Assembly (NCBI RefSeq): GCF_003014485.1
Contig: NZ_PYGA01000024.1
Span: 40,680 to 104,679, forward strand
Reading direction: 5' to 3'
DNA: 64,000 nucleotides
Origin: Murinocardiopsis flavida
GTDB lineage: Bacteria > Actinomycetota > Actinomycetes > Streptosporangiales > Streptosporangiaceae
Each line of letters opens with the position of its first letter. The first letter of the stretch is position 1. Below, piece after piece: positions 43,433 to 52,879 of this stretch. The notes below the pieces were generated by a model. The model was given only the letters and a program-made list of their open reading frames with translations. It did no database searches and was not told the origin of the DNA. Both the position numbers and the translations under genes were made by a program.

Positions 43433-44497
43433 GTGAAGCTGGACGACCTCCTCGGCGAGTACTACGAGCTGGAGCAGCAGCTCGCCGATCCCGCTGTGCA
43501 CGCCGACCCGTCGCTCGCCCGCCGGCTGGGGCGCCGCTACTCCCAGCTCACCCCGATCATCGCCGCCTACCGGGAGCTCATGCGGGTCGAGAGCGACATC
43601 GAGACCGCCAAGGAGCTCGCGGCCGAGGACCCCGCCTTCGCCGAGGAGGCCGAGGAGCTCACCGGGCGCGCGGCAGAGCTCACCGAGCGGCTGCGCACCC
43701 TGCTGATCCCGCGCGACCCCAACGACGACAAGGACCTCATCCTCGAGGTCAAGGCCGGCGAGGGCGGCGAGGAGTCCGCGCTGTTCGCCGCCGACCTCGT
43801 CCGCATGTACCTGCGCTACGCCGAGAAGCGCTCCTGGAAGACCGAGGTCATCGACGCCACCCACTCCGACCTGGGCGGGTACAAGGACATCACCATCGCC
43901 TTCAAGAACCGGGGCGCGCCCGAGCCCGGCACGGGCGTGTGGCCGCAGCTGAAGTTCGAGGGCGGCGTCCACCGGGTGCAGCGCGTGCCGGTCACCGAGT
44001 CGCAGGGCCGCATCCACACCTCCGCCGTCGGCGTCCTGGTGGTGCCCGAGGCCGAAGAGGTCGACGTCGAGATCCACGAGAACGAGCTCCGCGTCGACGT
44101 GTACCGCTCCTCGGGGCCCGGCGGGCAGAGCGTCAACACCACCGACTCCGCTGTCCGCATCACGCACCTGCCCACCGGCATCGTCGTCTCGTGCCAGAAC
44201 GAGAAGAGCCAGTTGCAGAACAAGGAGTCGGCGCTGCGCGTCCTGCGCGCCCGGCTGCTCGCAGAGGCGCAGGCCAGCGCCGACGCCGAGGCGCAGGCCG
44301 AGCGGAAGAGCCAGGTGCGCACGGTCGACCGCTCCGAGCGCGTCCGCACCTACAACTACCCCGAGAACCGGATCTCCGACCACCGGGTGAACTTCAAGGC
44401 GTACAACCTCGACCAGGTCCTCAACGGAGAGCTTGACGCCGTCCTCCAGGCGCTCATCGACGCCGACACCAAGGAGAGGCTGGAAGCAGCCCAGTAA
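43433..44497 (+). CDS. prfA: peptide chain release factor 1
   Basis: A 354-residue class I release factor reading UAA and UAG. The PxT codon-recognition motif is [14 protein letters not shown], and the GGQ peptidyl-hydrolysis motif is [21 protein letters not shown] 43433 is chosen because the family N-terminus ([17 protein letters not shown]) starts there. The stop codon TAA shares its last base with the ATG of prmC, which methylates this GGQ glutamine. Confidence 0.95.
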   Translation: MKLDDLLGEYYELEQQLADPAVHADPSLARRLGRRYSQLTPIIAAYRELMRVESDIETAKELAAEDPAFAEEAEELTGRAAELTERLRTLLIPRDPNDDKDLILEVKAGEGGEESALFAADLVRMYLRYAEKRSWKTEVIDATHSDLGGYKDITIAFKNRGAPEPGTGVWPQLKFEGGVHRVQRVPVTESQGRIHTSAVGVLVVPEAEEVDVEIHENELRVDVYRSSGPGGQSVNTTDSAVRITHLPTGIVVSCQNEKSQLQNKESALRVLRARLLAEAQASADAEAQAERKSQVRTVDRSERVRTYNYPENRISDHRVNFKAYNLDQVLNGELDAVLQALIDADTKERLEAAQ

Positions 44498-45354
44498 TGA
44501 ACTTCCTGCTGGATGAGGTGGCGCGCGCGACGCTGCGGCTGGCCGAGGCCGGTGTCGCCGCACCGCGCACGGACGCGGAAGAGCTCGCGGCCTTCGTCCA
44601 CGGCGTGCGCAGGGGAGAGCTGCACAGTGTCGCCGACGCCGACTTCGACGCCCTGTACTGGGAGTGCGTCGCACGGCGGGCGGCGCGCGAACCGCTCCAG
44701 CACATCACCGGCCGCGCGTACTTCCGCTACCTGGAGCTGCGGGTGGGGCCTGGCGTCTTCGTACCGCGCCCCGAAACCGAGATCATGGTCGACTGGGCCA
44801 TCGGCACACTGCGTGCCATGGACGTCGCCGACCCGCTCGTCGTGGACCTCGGCGCGGGCTCCGGCGCCATCGCCATCTCCATCGCGCAGGAGGTGCCGCG
44901 CTCGCAGGTGCACACGGTCGAGGTCGACGCCGGGGCGCTGGCCTGGGCCCGGCACAACATCGAGGCGTGCGGGCACGCCGACCGGGTCACCGCGCACCAC
45001 GCCGACATGCGCACCGCGCTGCCCGAGTTCGACGGCCGGGTCGACCTGCTGATCAGCAACCCGCCCTATGTCCCCACCGCCGACTCCGCCGTCATCCCGC
45101 CCGAGGTCAGCGGCTACGACCCGCCGCTCGCGCTGTGGTCGGGCGCCGACGGCCTCGACATGATCCGCGAGCTGGAGCACGTCGGGCGGCGGCTGCTGCG
45201 TCCCGGCGGCGCCCTCGCCGTGGAGCACGGCGACGACCAGGGCATCGACATCCCCGCCCTGTTCCCCGAGGAACTCGGCTGGCGCGACGTCCGCAACATG
45301 AAGGACCTCGCGCGCCGCGACCGCTTCGTGGTCGTACGCCGCGCCGACGACTGA
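44497..45354 (+). CDS. prmC: release factor glutamine methyltransferase
   Basis: A 285-residue N5-glutamine methyltransferase acting on the GGQ of RF1/RF2. The N-terminal helix bundle contains REPLQHITGRAYFRYLEL and PRPETEIMVDWA; SAM motif I is VVDLGAGSGAIAISIA and the catalytic motif LISNPPYVP (about 186-194). The overlap with prfA couples their expression. Confidence 0.94.
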   Translation: MNFLLDEVARATLRLAEAGVAAPRTDAEELAAFVHGVRRGELHSVADADFDALYWECVARRAAREPLQHITGRAYFRYLELRVGPGVFVPRPETEIMVDWAIGTLRAMDVADPLVVDLGAGSGAIAISIAQEVPRSQVHTVEVDAGALAWARHNIEACGHADRVTAHHADMRTALPEFDGRVDLLISNPPYVPTADSAVIPPEVSGYDPPLALWSGADGLDMIRELEHVGRRLLRPGGALAVEHGDDQGIDIPALFPEELGWRDVRNMKDLARRDRFVVVRRADD

Positions 45355-45500
45355 ACGGCGCCAGGGGCCGTCCCGCGTGGCTCTGATGGGCGGCGGTCGG
45401 GCCGTCCGCGCCGCGCCGAGCGGGGAGACTCCGGGCCGGTCGGTCCCGCCGCGGGTGTAGAACGGGTGGGGATCCAGCCGATATCGAGGGGTGAACGCGC

Positions 45501-46685
45501 GTGAGCCGCAGCTACGACTGCGCCGATGACGACCAGCGCAAGGAGGGTGTCGCCGACGCGGCCTCCACTGTGCGCCGCGGCGAACTGGTGGTCCTGCCCA
45601 CCGACACCGTGTACGGCATCGGCGCCGACGCGTTCAGTCCCCCCGCCGTCACCGCGCTGCGCACCGCCAAGGGGCGCGGCCGCGACATGCCGGCGCCGGT
45701 CCTGGTGGGGTCGGTGCGCGCGGCCCAGGCCCTCATCGAGGACCTCGGTTCGCACGGCCAGGACCTCATCGAGGAGTTCTGGCCGGGGCCCCTCACCATC
45801 GTGTGCGCCGCGACCCCGAGCCTCTCGTGGGACCTCGGCGACACCAAGGGGACGGTCGCGGTGCGCATGCCCATGCACCCGATCGCGCTCGAACTCCTCA
45901 AGGAGACCGGCCCCATGGCCGTGAGCAGCGCCAACCTCACCGGCAACGCACCGGCCACGACAGCGGCCGACGCCGCCGAGCAACTCGGCGACTCCGTCGC
46001 CGTCTACCTCGACGGCGGCCCCTGCGCCGACGAGGTCCCCTCGACCATCGTCGACCTGACCTACGCCGTGCCGCGCGTGCTGCGCATCGGCGCCATCCCC
46101 ATCGAGCGGCTGCGCTCGGTGTGCGGGACGGTCATCGGCGTCTCGGGCCCCCGCTCCAAGAAGAGCACCCCCGCCGAGGAGGCCGACGCCGACACAGAGG
46201 CGGAGAGCACCACTGCCGCGGACAGCACGGGGCAGAAGGCCGACGCCGCCGACAGCGCGGAGCGGTCGGCGACCGGCGGCAGCGGCCCGGCGACTGAGGG
46301 CGCGGAGCAGGCCGCCACCGGTGACAGCGGAGCGGCGTCGGCAGCGTCGGCAGAGGCCGCCGCTGCGCCGACCGCCGCGGAATCCGGTGTCGGCACCGCT
46401 GCGGACGACGTGGACACGGCGGCTGCCGCGGCGGCATCCGACCGCCCCGCGAGCGCCACTGAGTCGGCCGCTGCGGCGCCCGACACCGCTCCGGACGACG
46501 CCGCGGCCACCGCCGCTGCCGCGGCGGCATCCGACCGCCCTACGAGCGTCGGTGAACCGACCCCAGCCGAGTCCGGCGCCAACGGTTCCGCACACTCCTC
46601 GGTGAAATCCGATCATGGGGGAACCGCCGCCGAGCGCGCCGCGTCAGACAGCGCGGAGAAAACGGACGACGACGTCGCACGCTAG
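45501..46685 (+). CDS. sua5: L-threonylcarbamoyladenylate synthase with repetitive tail
   Basis: Residues 1-210 form a YrdC/Sua5 domain (LPTDTVYGIGADAFSP, KGRGRDMPAPVLVG, VAVRMPMHPIAL, AVSSANLTGNAPA) that makes the threonylcarbamoyl-AMP used for t6A in tRNAs reading ANN codons. The last 180 residues are a disordered Ala/Ser/Asp/Glu/Thr-rich tail, unusual for this enzyme, with a near-duplicate unit AAAAAASDRP twice (DNA repeat 46,423-46,448 and 46,515-46,540). The tail may be partly an artefact of a lost stop, but the frame is uninterrupted. Next gene wecA is separated by a lipoprotein gene. Confidence 0.85.
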   Translation: MSRSYDCADDDQRKEGVADAASTVRRGELVVLPTDTVYGIGADAFSPPAVTALRTAKGRGRDMPAPVLVGSVRAAQALIEDLGSHGQDLIEEFWPGPLTIVCAATPSLSWDLGDTKGTVAVRMPMHPIALELLKETGPMAVSSANLTGNAPATTAADAAEQLGDSVAVYLDGGPCADEVPSTIVDLTYAVPRVLRIGAIPIERLRSVCGTVIGVSGPRSKKSTPAEEADADTEAESTTAADSTGQKADAADSAERSATGGSGPATEGAEQAATGDSGAASAASAEAAAAPTAAESGVGTAADDVDTAAAAAASDRPASATESAAAAPDTAPDDAAATAAAAAASDRPTSVGEPTPAESGANGSAHSSVKSDHGGTAAERAASDSAEKTDDDVAR

Positions 46686-46777
46686 GCCCGCGCGCCTCCC
46701 GCGGCCCGTCGTCCGCCCGCGTCGGTCCGCGGCTCTCGCCGACCGCGCGCAGCCCGGGTCCGAGTGCGAGGCGTGTG

Positions 46778-47407
46778 ATGGTGCTGAAGACGGCGGTCGG
46801 TACAGTGATCGCCTCATTCCTGCTGGTGGCGGCCGCGGGGTGTGGCGGTGCAGGCGGTTCCGCCGGGGACGAGCGGTCGGCGCCCGCCGCCTCGGCCGAC
46901 CAGTGGCGGCCGAAAGCCGAGCTTCCGGCCGACGTCCGGGTGCTGGTCCGCGGCGGGCCGGTGGACCGCGGCGGCTTTGACTACGAGGGTGCGGCGCGCG
47001 GTGTGCTGGAGCTCCAAGCGGTCCTGGCGCGTGCGGAGTACGAGCGTGACGGTCCCGGCGCCGTCCTCGCGCTGGCGGCGCCCGGCAGCCCGGCCGCCGA
47101 CCTGCTGGAGTCGCGGGTCGAGGACGCCAAGGCGGCGGCGAGCGTGCCCGCGGGCACGTACGTGCTGCGGGGTTTCGAGGTGAGCGGGTACGCGGCGGAC
47201 CTGCTCCAGATCGACGTCTGCGTCGACCAGAGCGACGTCCGGCTGCGCCCGGCCGACGGCGGACCGGCGGAACGGCGCCCCGATCCGGCCGAGGACGTCC
47301 TCTGGGCAGGGTTCACCATGCGCCCGGACGCCAAGGGCGCGTGGCGCGCGGCCGAGATCCAACTGACCCCGGTCGGCACCGACCCCTCGCACCACTGCAC
47401 GGAGTAG
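46778..47407 (+). CDS. putative lipoprotein
   Basis: A 209-residue exported protein with a lipoprotein signal: hydrophobic VIASFLLVAAAGC, lipobox LVAAAGC with the acyl Cys near residue 22. The mature part is acidic/neutral with no known domain; it ends in two Cys-containing segments (DVCVDQSD, HHCTE) that might pair. GTG 46775 just before ATG 46778 is an alternative start. Function unknown. Confidence 0.7.
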   Translation: MVLKTAVGTVIASFLLVAAAGCGGAGGSAGDERSAPAASADQWRPKAELPADVRVLVRGGPVDRGGFDYEGAARGVLELQAVLARAEYERDGPGAVLALAAPGSPAADLLESRVEDAKAAASVPAGTYVLRGFEVSGYAADLLQIDVCVDQSDVRLRPADGGPAERRPDPAEDVLWAGFTMRPDAKGAWRAAEIQLTPVGTDPSHHCTE

Positions 47408-47462
47408 CACCCCCGCCCGCACCTGCGGGAGGTGGGGGGTAAGGCCACCGCAGCGGAGGCAC

Positions 47463-47715
47463 GCGGGGGTCTGGCTGCCGTCGCGGTTGCGAAGCACCCG
47501 GCGGCACGAAGCACCACGCTGCACTATTGGCACCAGAGCCCAGGCACCCAGCAGCAGGGCGTGGGGTCGCGCGATGATTCGCTTGTCAGAAGGCGTCGGG
47601 ACGAGCGGAGCACCGCGATGGGCCCTCTCCAGCAAGCCCGGGTACCGTACGCGGCCGTCCCGTGGCCGGGGTCTGGCGGTCGAGGCGGGCCGTGGTGTTT
47701 CGTGCCGCCGCTGCT
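47463..47715. repeat. palindromic intergenic repeat, copy 2 (before wecA)
   Basis: CACGAAGCACCACG near 47505-47518 and CGTGGTGTTTCGTG at 47691-47704 form inverted arms, and the block GGGGTCTGGCGGTCGA near 47,669 is the reverse complement of sequence at about 35,655-35,675. TGGCTGCCGTCGCGG near 47,472 matches the outer arm of copy 1. The remaining bases to 47,971 contain no convincing gene; a hydrophobic open frame at 47,487-48,026 is probably chance. Confidence 0.6.
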
Positions 47716-47971
47716 TGGCTGTGGTGGCGGTTCTCGTTCTCGTGGTGATGGTCGTTCCCGTCGACGTTGCGGTCTTCGCGTCATCGGGGGCCACCCCGGG
47801 GTGGGTGGGCTTCGGGGTGACGGTGGTCGGTCGGGTGGCGGCGGGGGTTGTTGTTGGCGGGCGCGAGGGGGCTCGGGGTGCTAGCGTCAATGGCGTCGCC
47901 CACGAAAATCCGGCCGCGCCGCGTGTTCCCGTCCCGCGTCGCCGCCTGCATGGAAGGCCCCCGGATCTCCA

Positions 47972-49147
47972 GTGCGTGAGTATGCGCTCACCTTCGTCAT
48001 CGCCGTCGCGGTCACCTACCTGCTGACGCCCTTCGTACGGCGGGCAGCCGTCATCTTCGGCGCGGTCCCGCCGGTGCGCGACCGCGACGTCCACACCGAG
48101 CCCATTCCCAGGCTCGGCGGCATCGCCATGTACGGCGGGTTCGTCGCGGCCATGCTCATCGCGCGCGGGCTGCCGCACCTCCAGGACGTGTTCCTCTACG
48201 ACACCTGGCGGGGGCTGATCCTCGCCGGCGGCCTCATCACGGTGGTCGGGGTCATCGACGACCGGTGGGGGATGGACGCCATCAGCAAGCTCGCCGGGCA
48301 GATCGCCGCGGCGGGGATCCTGGTGTGGCAGGGGGTGCAGCTCCTGTGGCTGCCGCTGCCGGGCATGACCTTGGTGCTGAGCCCGGTGCTGGGGACCATC
48401 CTGTCGGTGTTCCTGATCGTGGCGACCATCAACGCGGTGAACTTCGCCGACGGCCTCGACGGGCTCGCGGCGGGGGTGGTGGCCATCTCCGCGTTCGCGT
48501 TCTTCGGCTACTACTACGTCGTCGCGGTCGACAAGGGCTTCGACCGGCAGTCCTACCCCGCCATGATCGCCATCATCCTGGCGGGGCTGTGCGTGGGCTT
48601 CCTGCTGCACAACTACCACCCGGCGCGGGTGTTCATGGGCGACACCGGGTCGATGCTGCTCGGGCTGCTGCTGGCGTCCATCACCATCACCGTCACCGGC
48701 CAGTTCGACGCGAACGCCGCGCGCGAGTTCAACGCGGTCGGCCTCGTGGTGTTCCTGCCGGTGCTGCTGCCGCTGCTGGTGCTCGCGCTGCCGCTGGCGG
48801 ACATGACGCTGGCGGTGGTGCGCCGGACCATGGCGGGCAAGTCGCCGTTCGCGCCCGACAAGAAACACCTGCACCACCGGCTGCTGGAGTTGGGGCACTC
48901 GCATGCCCGCGCGGTGCTGCTGATGTACTTGTGGGCGGCGATCATCGCGTTCGCGTCGGTGTCGCTGTCGGTGTTCAACGCCCCGTTCATGGTCCTCACG
49001 GTGACGGTGCTGGTGGGGGCGTGCGCGGTGGGACTCATCACCTTGCCGAGGTTCCGCCGCCGCCAGGCGATGCGGCGGGCGCAGGCCGAGCGGGGGAGCG
49101 CGAACGCCGCGCTAACAAAAGATCACAATTCGGAACGTCCGTCATGA
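47972..49147 (+). CDS. wecA: undecaprenyl-phosphate N-acetylglucosamine 1-phosphate transferase-like (WecA/TagO)
   Basis: A 391-residue polytopic enzyme of the MraY/WecA family with about ten membrane helices. FADGLDGLAAG carries the metal-binding Asp pair, RVFMGDTGSMLLG the second conserved Asp region, and KKHLHHRLLELGHS the WecA/TagO-type His-rich loop (HLHHR), which separates it from MraY. It starts cell-wall polysaccharide or linkage-unit synthesis by moving a sugar-1-phosphate to undecaprenyl phosphate. GTG 47972 is the first start in a weakly defined context. In actinomycetes it sits upstream of the atp operon, as here. Confidence 0.88.
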   Translation: MREYALTFVIAVAVTYLLTPFVRRAAVIFGAVPPVRDRDVHTEPIPRLGGIAMYGGFVAAMLIARGLPHLQDVFLYDTWRGLILAGGLITVVGVIDDRWGMDAISKLAGQIAAAGILVWQGVQLLWLPLPGMTLVLSPVLGTILSVFLIVATINAVNFADGLDGLAAGVVAISAFAFFGYYYVVAVDKGFDRQSYPAMIAIILAGLCVGFLLHNYHPARVFMGDTGSMLLGLLLASITITVTGQFDANAAREFNAVGLVVFLPVLLPLLVLALPLADMTLAVVRRTMAGKSPFAPDKKHLHHRLLELGHSHARAVLLMYLWAAIIAFASVSLSVFNAPFMVLTVTVLVGACAVGLITLPRFRRRQAMRRAQAERGSANAALTKDHNSERPS

Positions 49148-49379
49148 GCGGAGCGTCACCGGTCCGCTGCGGGGCCCGGGTCCGAATTGGGCCGCCGCGT
49201 CCGTTCGGCGAGGGTGCGGCATGCGTGACACAGCCGACATTCCCGCTGGAAACGGCTGGTAATCGGACGTCTCCGGAGCCGGTAAGCTCAGGGTAAAGGC
49301 CACCCCGGATCGGGGTCCGAAAAGCTTGTGATAGCTTTCACGAGCAAGCACCCCGCAGAACAGCCACCGGAGCACATAC

Positions 49380-49826
49380 ATGCAGGAACACGACGCCCGG
49401 ATTCTCCGCGGCGCCGCGATTCCGACCGCGATCGTCGGCGCCGCCGCAATGGCAGTGGCGTATTTCCTCAAGGACGTCAACGGCCTTGTCGGCGCCCTCA
49501 TCGGCGCGCTGCTGGCCCTGGCCTTCTTCGGGGCTTCGGCGCTGTTCCTCGCCTGGCTTGGGCAGAAGCGCCCGGAGCTGCTGCTCATGGGGGCCTTCGC
49601 CGCTTATACGATCAAGGTCGTGGTGCTGGGGATCGTCCTGGTCCTCTTCGGCGGCACCACCGCGTTCGACGGTCCGTCGTTCGCGCTGTCGGCTGCGTTG
49701 TGCGTGGTCACCTGGCTCACCGGTCACTCGGTCGCCAGCATCCGGGTCCGCCGGCTCTACGTCGACGAACCCGCCGAATCCGACGAACCGGCCGAATCCG
49801 AGGCCCCCGTCGAGGAGAGGCAGTGA
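49380..49826 (+). CDS. atpI: AtpI-like membrane protein
   Basis: A 148-residue protein with four hydrophobic segments (about 12-28, 33-60, 68-90, 98-116) and a short acidic tail. It matches the AtpI/UncI class that precedes ATP synthase genes and helps c-ring assembly. It is the first gene of the atp operon; the 232 bases before it should contain the promoter. No clear ribosome site is visible but ACACATACATG is in context. Confidence 0.75.
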   Translation: MQEHDARILRGAAIPTAIVGAAAMAVAYFLKDVNGLVGALIGALLALAFFGASALFLAWLGQKRPELLLMGAFAAYTIKVVVLGIVLVLFGGTTAFDGPSFALSAALCVVTWLTGHSVASIRVRRLYVDEPAESDEPAESEAPVEERQ

Positions 49827-49886
49827 CCATGCTCGGCCGGGGCGGTGTTCCCGCCGGTAGGGGCCGCTGCTATGTTCCGGAGCGAG

Positions 49887-50102
49887 ATGAACGATCAGAC
49901 CAGCGACGGCCCGGATCAGGGCCGCCGCCCCGACGGGATGGCAATCGTCTCCTACCTTCTGGCCGGTCTGGCGCTCTGGGGCGGGATCGGCTGGCTCGCG
50001 GACTGGGCGTTCGGATACGAGACGCTGTTCCTGCCGATCGGCCTGCTCATCGGCATGGTCGGCTCGCTGTACCTGATCATCACCCAGTTCGTCCGCTCCT
50101 GA
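49887..50102 (+). CDS. small AtpZ/AtpI-type membrane protein
   Basis: A 71-residue protein with two hydrophobic helices (about 22-42 and 46-66; SYLLAGLALWGGIGWLADWA and LPIGLLIGMVGSLYLII). This is the AtpZ/small AtpI type found between AtpI and subunit a in actinobacteria. The start at ATG 49887 has CCGGAGCGAG upstream; the longer frame begins within non-coding bases. Confidence 0.7.
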   Translation: MNDQTSDGPDQGRRPDGMAIVSYLLAGLALWGGIGWLADWAFGYETLFLPIGLLIGMVGSLYLIITQFVRS

Positions 50103-50196
50103 CCACCACGTCCGGTGCCGTCCGTCTCGCCCGAGGCATGCGCGCGCCGACCTATACATCGAGGATTCCTGTTGCGTCACGACGAAAGGGTTCGCC

Positions 50197-51060
50197 GTGA
50201 GTGCTGACGCGCGCACCATTCTCGCCGCGGCGGAAGAGCACTGCGCCGATCCGCACATCTTCAACGAAGCGGGCTGCACGTTCCAGGCCCCCAGTGTGAG
50301 CCTGTTCTTCCCCACACCGTGGTTCTCCTACGACCTGCCGTACACCTCCGGGTTCACGAAGTACACGGCGCTGCTCATCGTCGTCGTCCTCCTCGTCTCC
50401 GCCTTCTGGTACTTCACGACCCGCAACGCGAAGGTCGTCCCGGGGCGGGCGCAGGGTGTGGCCGAGGCGCTGGTGGGCTTCGTGCGCGACCAGATGGTCC
50501 GCACGACCATGGGCAAGGCCGGCGAGAAGTACATGCCGCTGATGGTCACCCTGTTCACGTTCATCCTGGCGATGAACGTCATGGGGCTGATCCCCGGATT
50601 CCAGCTTCCCGTCACGTCCAACCTCGCGTTCCCCGCCGTCCTCGCCCTCAGCATCTACGTGCTGTGGAACTACGTCGGCGTGCGCGAGCACGGGTTCGCC
50701 GGGCACTTCAAGGGCAAGCTGGTCCCCAGCGGGGCACCCAAGTGGATCCTGCCCCTGCTGATCCCCATCGAGTTCATCTCGAACTTCGTCTTCCGGCCGC
50801 TCACCCACGCGATCCGGCTCTTCGCCACCATGTTCGCCGGGCACATGCTGCTCGCGGTGTTCGCGGCCGGCGGGTTCTACCTGTTCAACCCCGACGCGGG
50901 CGGGATCTGGGGCGGGATCTCGGTGGGCTACTCCGCCATCGCCCTGATCGGCTTCCTCGTCTTCACCGCCTTCGAGCTGTTCATCATGGCTCTCCAGGCG
51001 TACGTGTTCGTCCTACTGGCCTCGTTCTACATCGGCGACGCCATCGAGGGCGCGCACTAG
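50197..51060 (+). CDS. atpB: ATP synthase subunit a
   Basis: A 287-residue F0 subunit a with five to six transmembrane helices. The essential Arg (Arg207 in THAIRLFATMFAGH) and downstream GFLVFTAFELFIMALQAYVF, containing the proton half-channel residues, are in place. GTG 50197 with GAAAGGG upstream. Confidence 0.94.
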   Translation: MSADARTILAAAEEHCADPHIFNEAGCTFQAPSVSLFFPTPWFSYDLPYTSGFTKYTALLIVVVLLVSAFWYFTTRNAKVVPGRAQGVAEALVGFVRDQMVRTTMGKAGEKYMPLMVTLFTFILAMNVMGLIPGFQLPVTSNLAFPAVLALSIYVLWNYVGVREHGFAGHFKGKLVPSGAPKWILPLLIPIEFISNFVFRPLTHAIRLFATMFAGHMLLAVFAAGGFYLFNPDAGGIWGGISVGYSAIALIGFLVFTAFELFIMALQAYVFVLLASFYIGDAIEGAH

Positions 51061-51163
51061 GCCCCGGCCTGCGCGTCCTCCCTGACACCAGTCCGTTAAA
51101 TCCAGGCAGTTCGACGGCACACCGCCCGTCGGCGTGACCCAACCCAGAAAAGGAACGACTGAC

Positions 51164-51376
51164 ATGACCGGTACCCTCGCCACCATCGGTTACGGCCTCG
51201 CCTGCATCGGCCCCGGCATCGGCGTCGGCCTCATCTTCGGCAACGGCGTGCAGGCCATCGCCCGCCAGCCCGAGATGCGCGGCGTGCTCCAGGGCCAGAT
51301 GATCCTCGGTATGGCCGTCATCGAGGCCCTCGCCATTCTCGGCTTCGTGCTCGCCTTCATCCAGGCGGGAAGCTGA
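51164..51376 (+). CDS. atpE: ATP synthase subunit c
   Basis: A 70-residue two-helix proteolipid. The polar loop ARQPE (33-37) contacts gamma/epsilon; Glu54 in MAVIEALAIL is the ion carrier, and there is no sodium-type Gln/Ser signature, so a proton ring is likely. ATG 51164 follows AAAAGGAACG. Confidence 0.95.
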   Translation: MTGTLATIGYGLACIGPGIGVGLIFGNGVQAIARQPEMRGVLQGQMILGMAVIEALAILGFVLAFIQAGS

Positions 51377-51405
51377 CCTTCGACGTTCCGGTAGAGCGAG
51401 ACTGA

Positions 51406-51956
<551 letters not shown>

Positions 51957-51957
<1 letters not shown>

Positions 51958-52766
51958 TGCGCGGGGTCAGCCGGGCGTCGCTCGCCGAGACCACCGAGCG
52001 GCTCGACGCCGTCCTGCCGTCGGCGAACGCCGCCGTGCTGGGCGAGGAGCTGTTCGAGGTCGTGGGCCTGCTCACGGCGCAGCACTCGCTGCGCCGTTGG
52101 CTGGCCGACCCGGCGAACTCGGCCGACGCCAAGTCCGGGCTCGTCGGCAGCCTGCTGGAGTCGAAGGTGTCGCCGTCCGCGGTGCTCATCGTGAGCGACG
52201 TGGTGCGCGCGAAGTGGTCGTCGCGCCGCGACCTCATCGACGCCGTCGAGCGGATGGCGGTCTACTCGACCGTCTCCGCGGCTGAGGGGCAGCAGCGCCT
52301 CGACGACCTGGAGGACGAGCTCTTCCGGTTCAGCCGGATCGTGGTGGCGCAGCCCGAGCTGCGGGCCGCGCTCACCAACACGAGCGTGTCCGTCGACCAC
52401 AAGCGTGAGCTGCTGCGGGACCTGCTCGCCGACAAGGTCAACGCCGCGAGCCTGGTGCTCGTCACCGAGGCGGTCGTCCGACCGCGCGGGCGTACCCTGG
52501 AACAGGCCCTGGAGAAGCTCGCCCAGCTGGTTGCCGAGCGGGCGCAGCGCTACATCGCGGTGGTGCGCACGGCCGTCGCCCTCGACGACGCCCAGCAGGA
52601 GCGCTTGCAGGCGTCGCTGAGCCGAAAGTACGGCCGGACGATCCACCTGAACATCGAGGTCGTACCGGAGCTGATGGGCGGGATGTCCATCCGCATCGGC
52701 GACGAGGTCATCGACGGGACGGTGTCCGGACGGATCGCCGAGATCCGGCGGCGCCTCGCCGGCTGA
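51957..52766 (+). CDS. atpH: ATP synthase subunit delta
   Basis: A 269-residue OSCP/delta subunit, the longer size typical for actinobacteria. The C-terminal signature VVPELMGGMSIRIGDEVIDG is clear. It links the b stalk to the alpha-beta hexamer. ATG overlaps the atpF stop by one base. Confidence 0.93.
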
Positions 52767-52879
52767 GACCACCGATTCACGCAACAGACGCAGGGTGCCG
52801 CGCGAACCGGCGCCGCTAGCACGAGCCAAACGGCGCCGGCAGGCCAGCCGTGTAACCCAAGACAAAGGACTTACCTGAG

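Noticed and set aside
47487..48026. Open frame with a hydrophobic stretch before wecA
   Set aside because: It begins in the repeat element, overlaps the wecA start, and only a short part looks membrane-like; probably chance.
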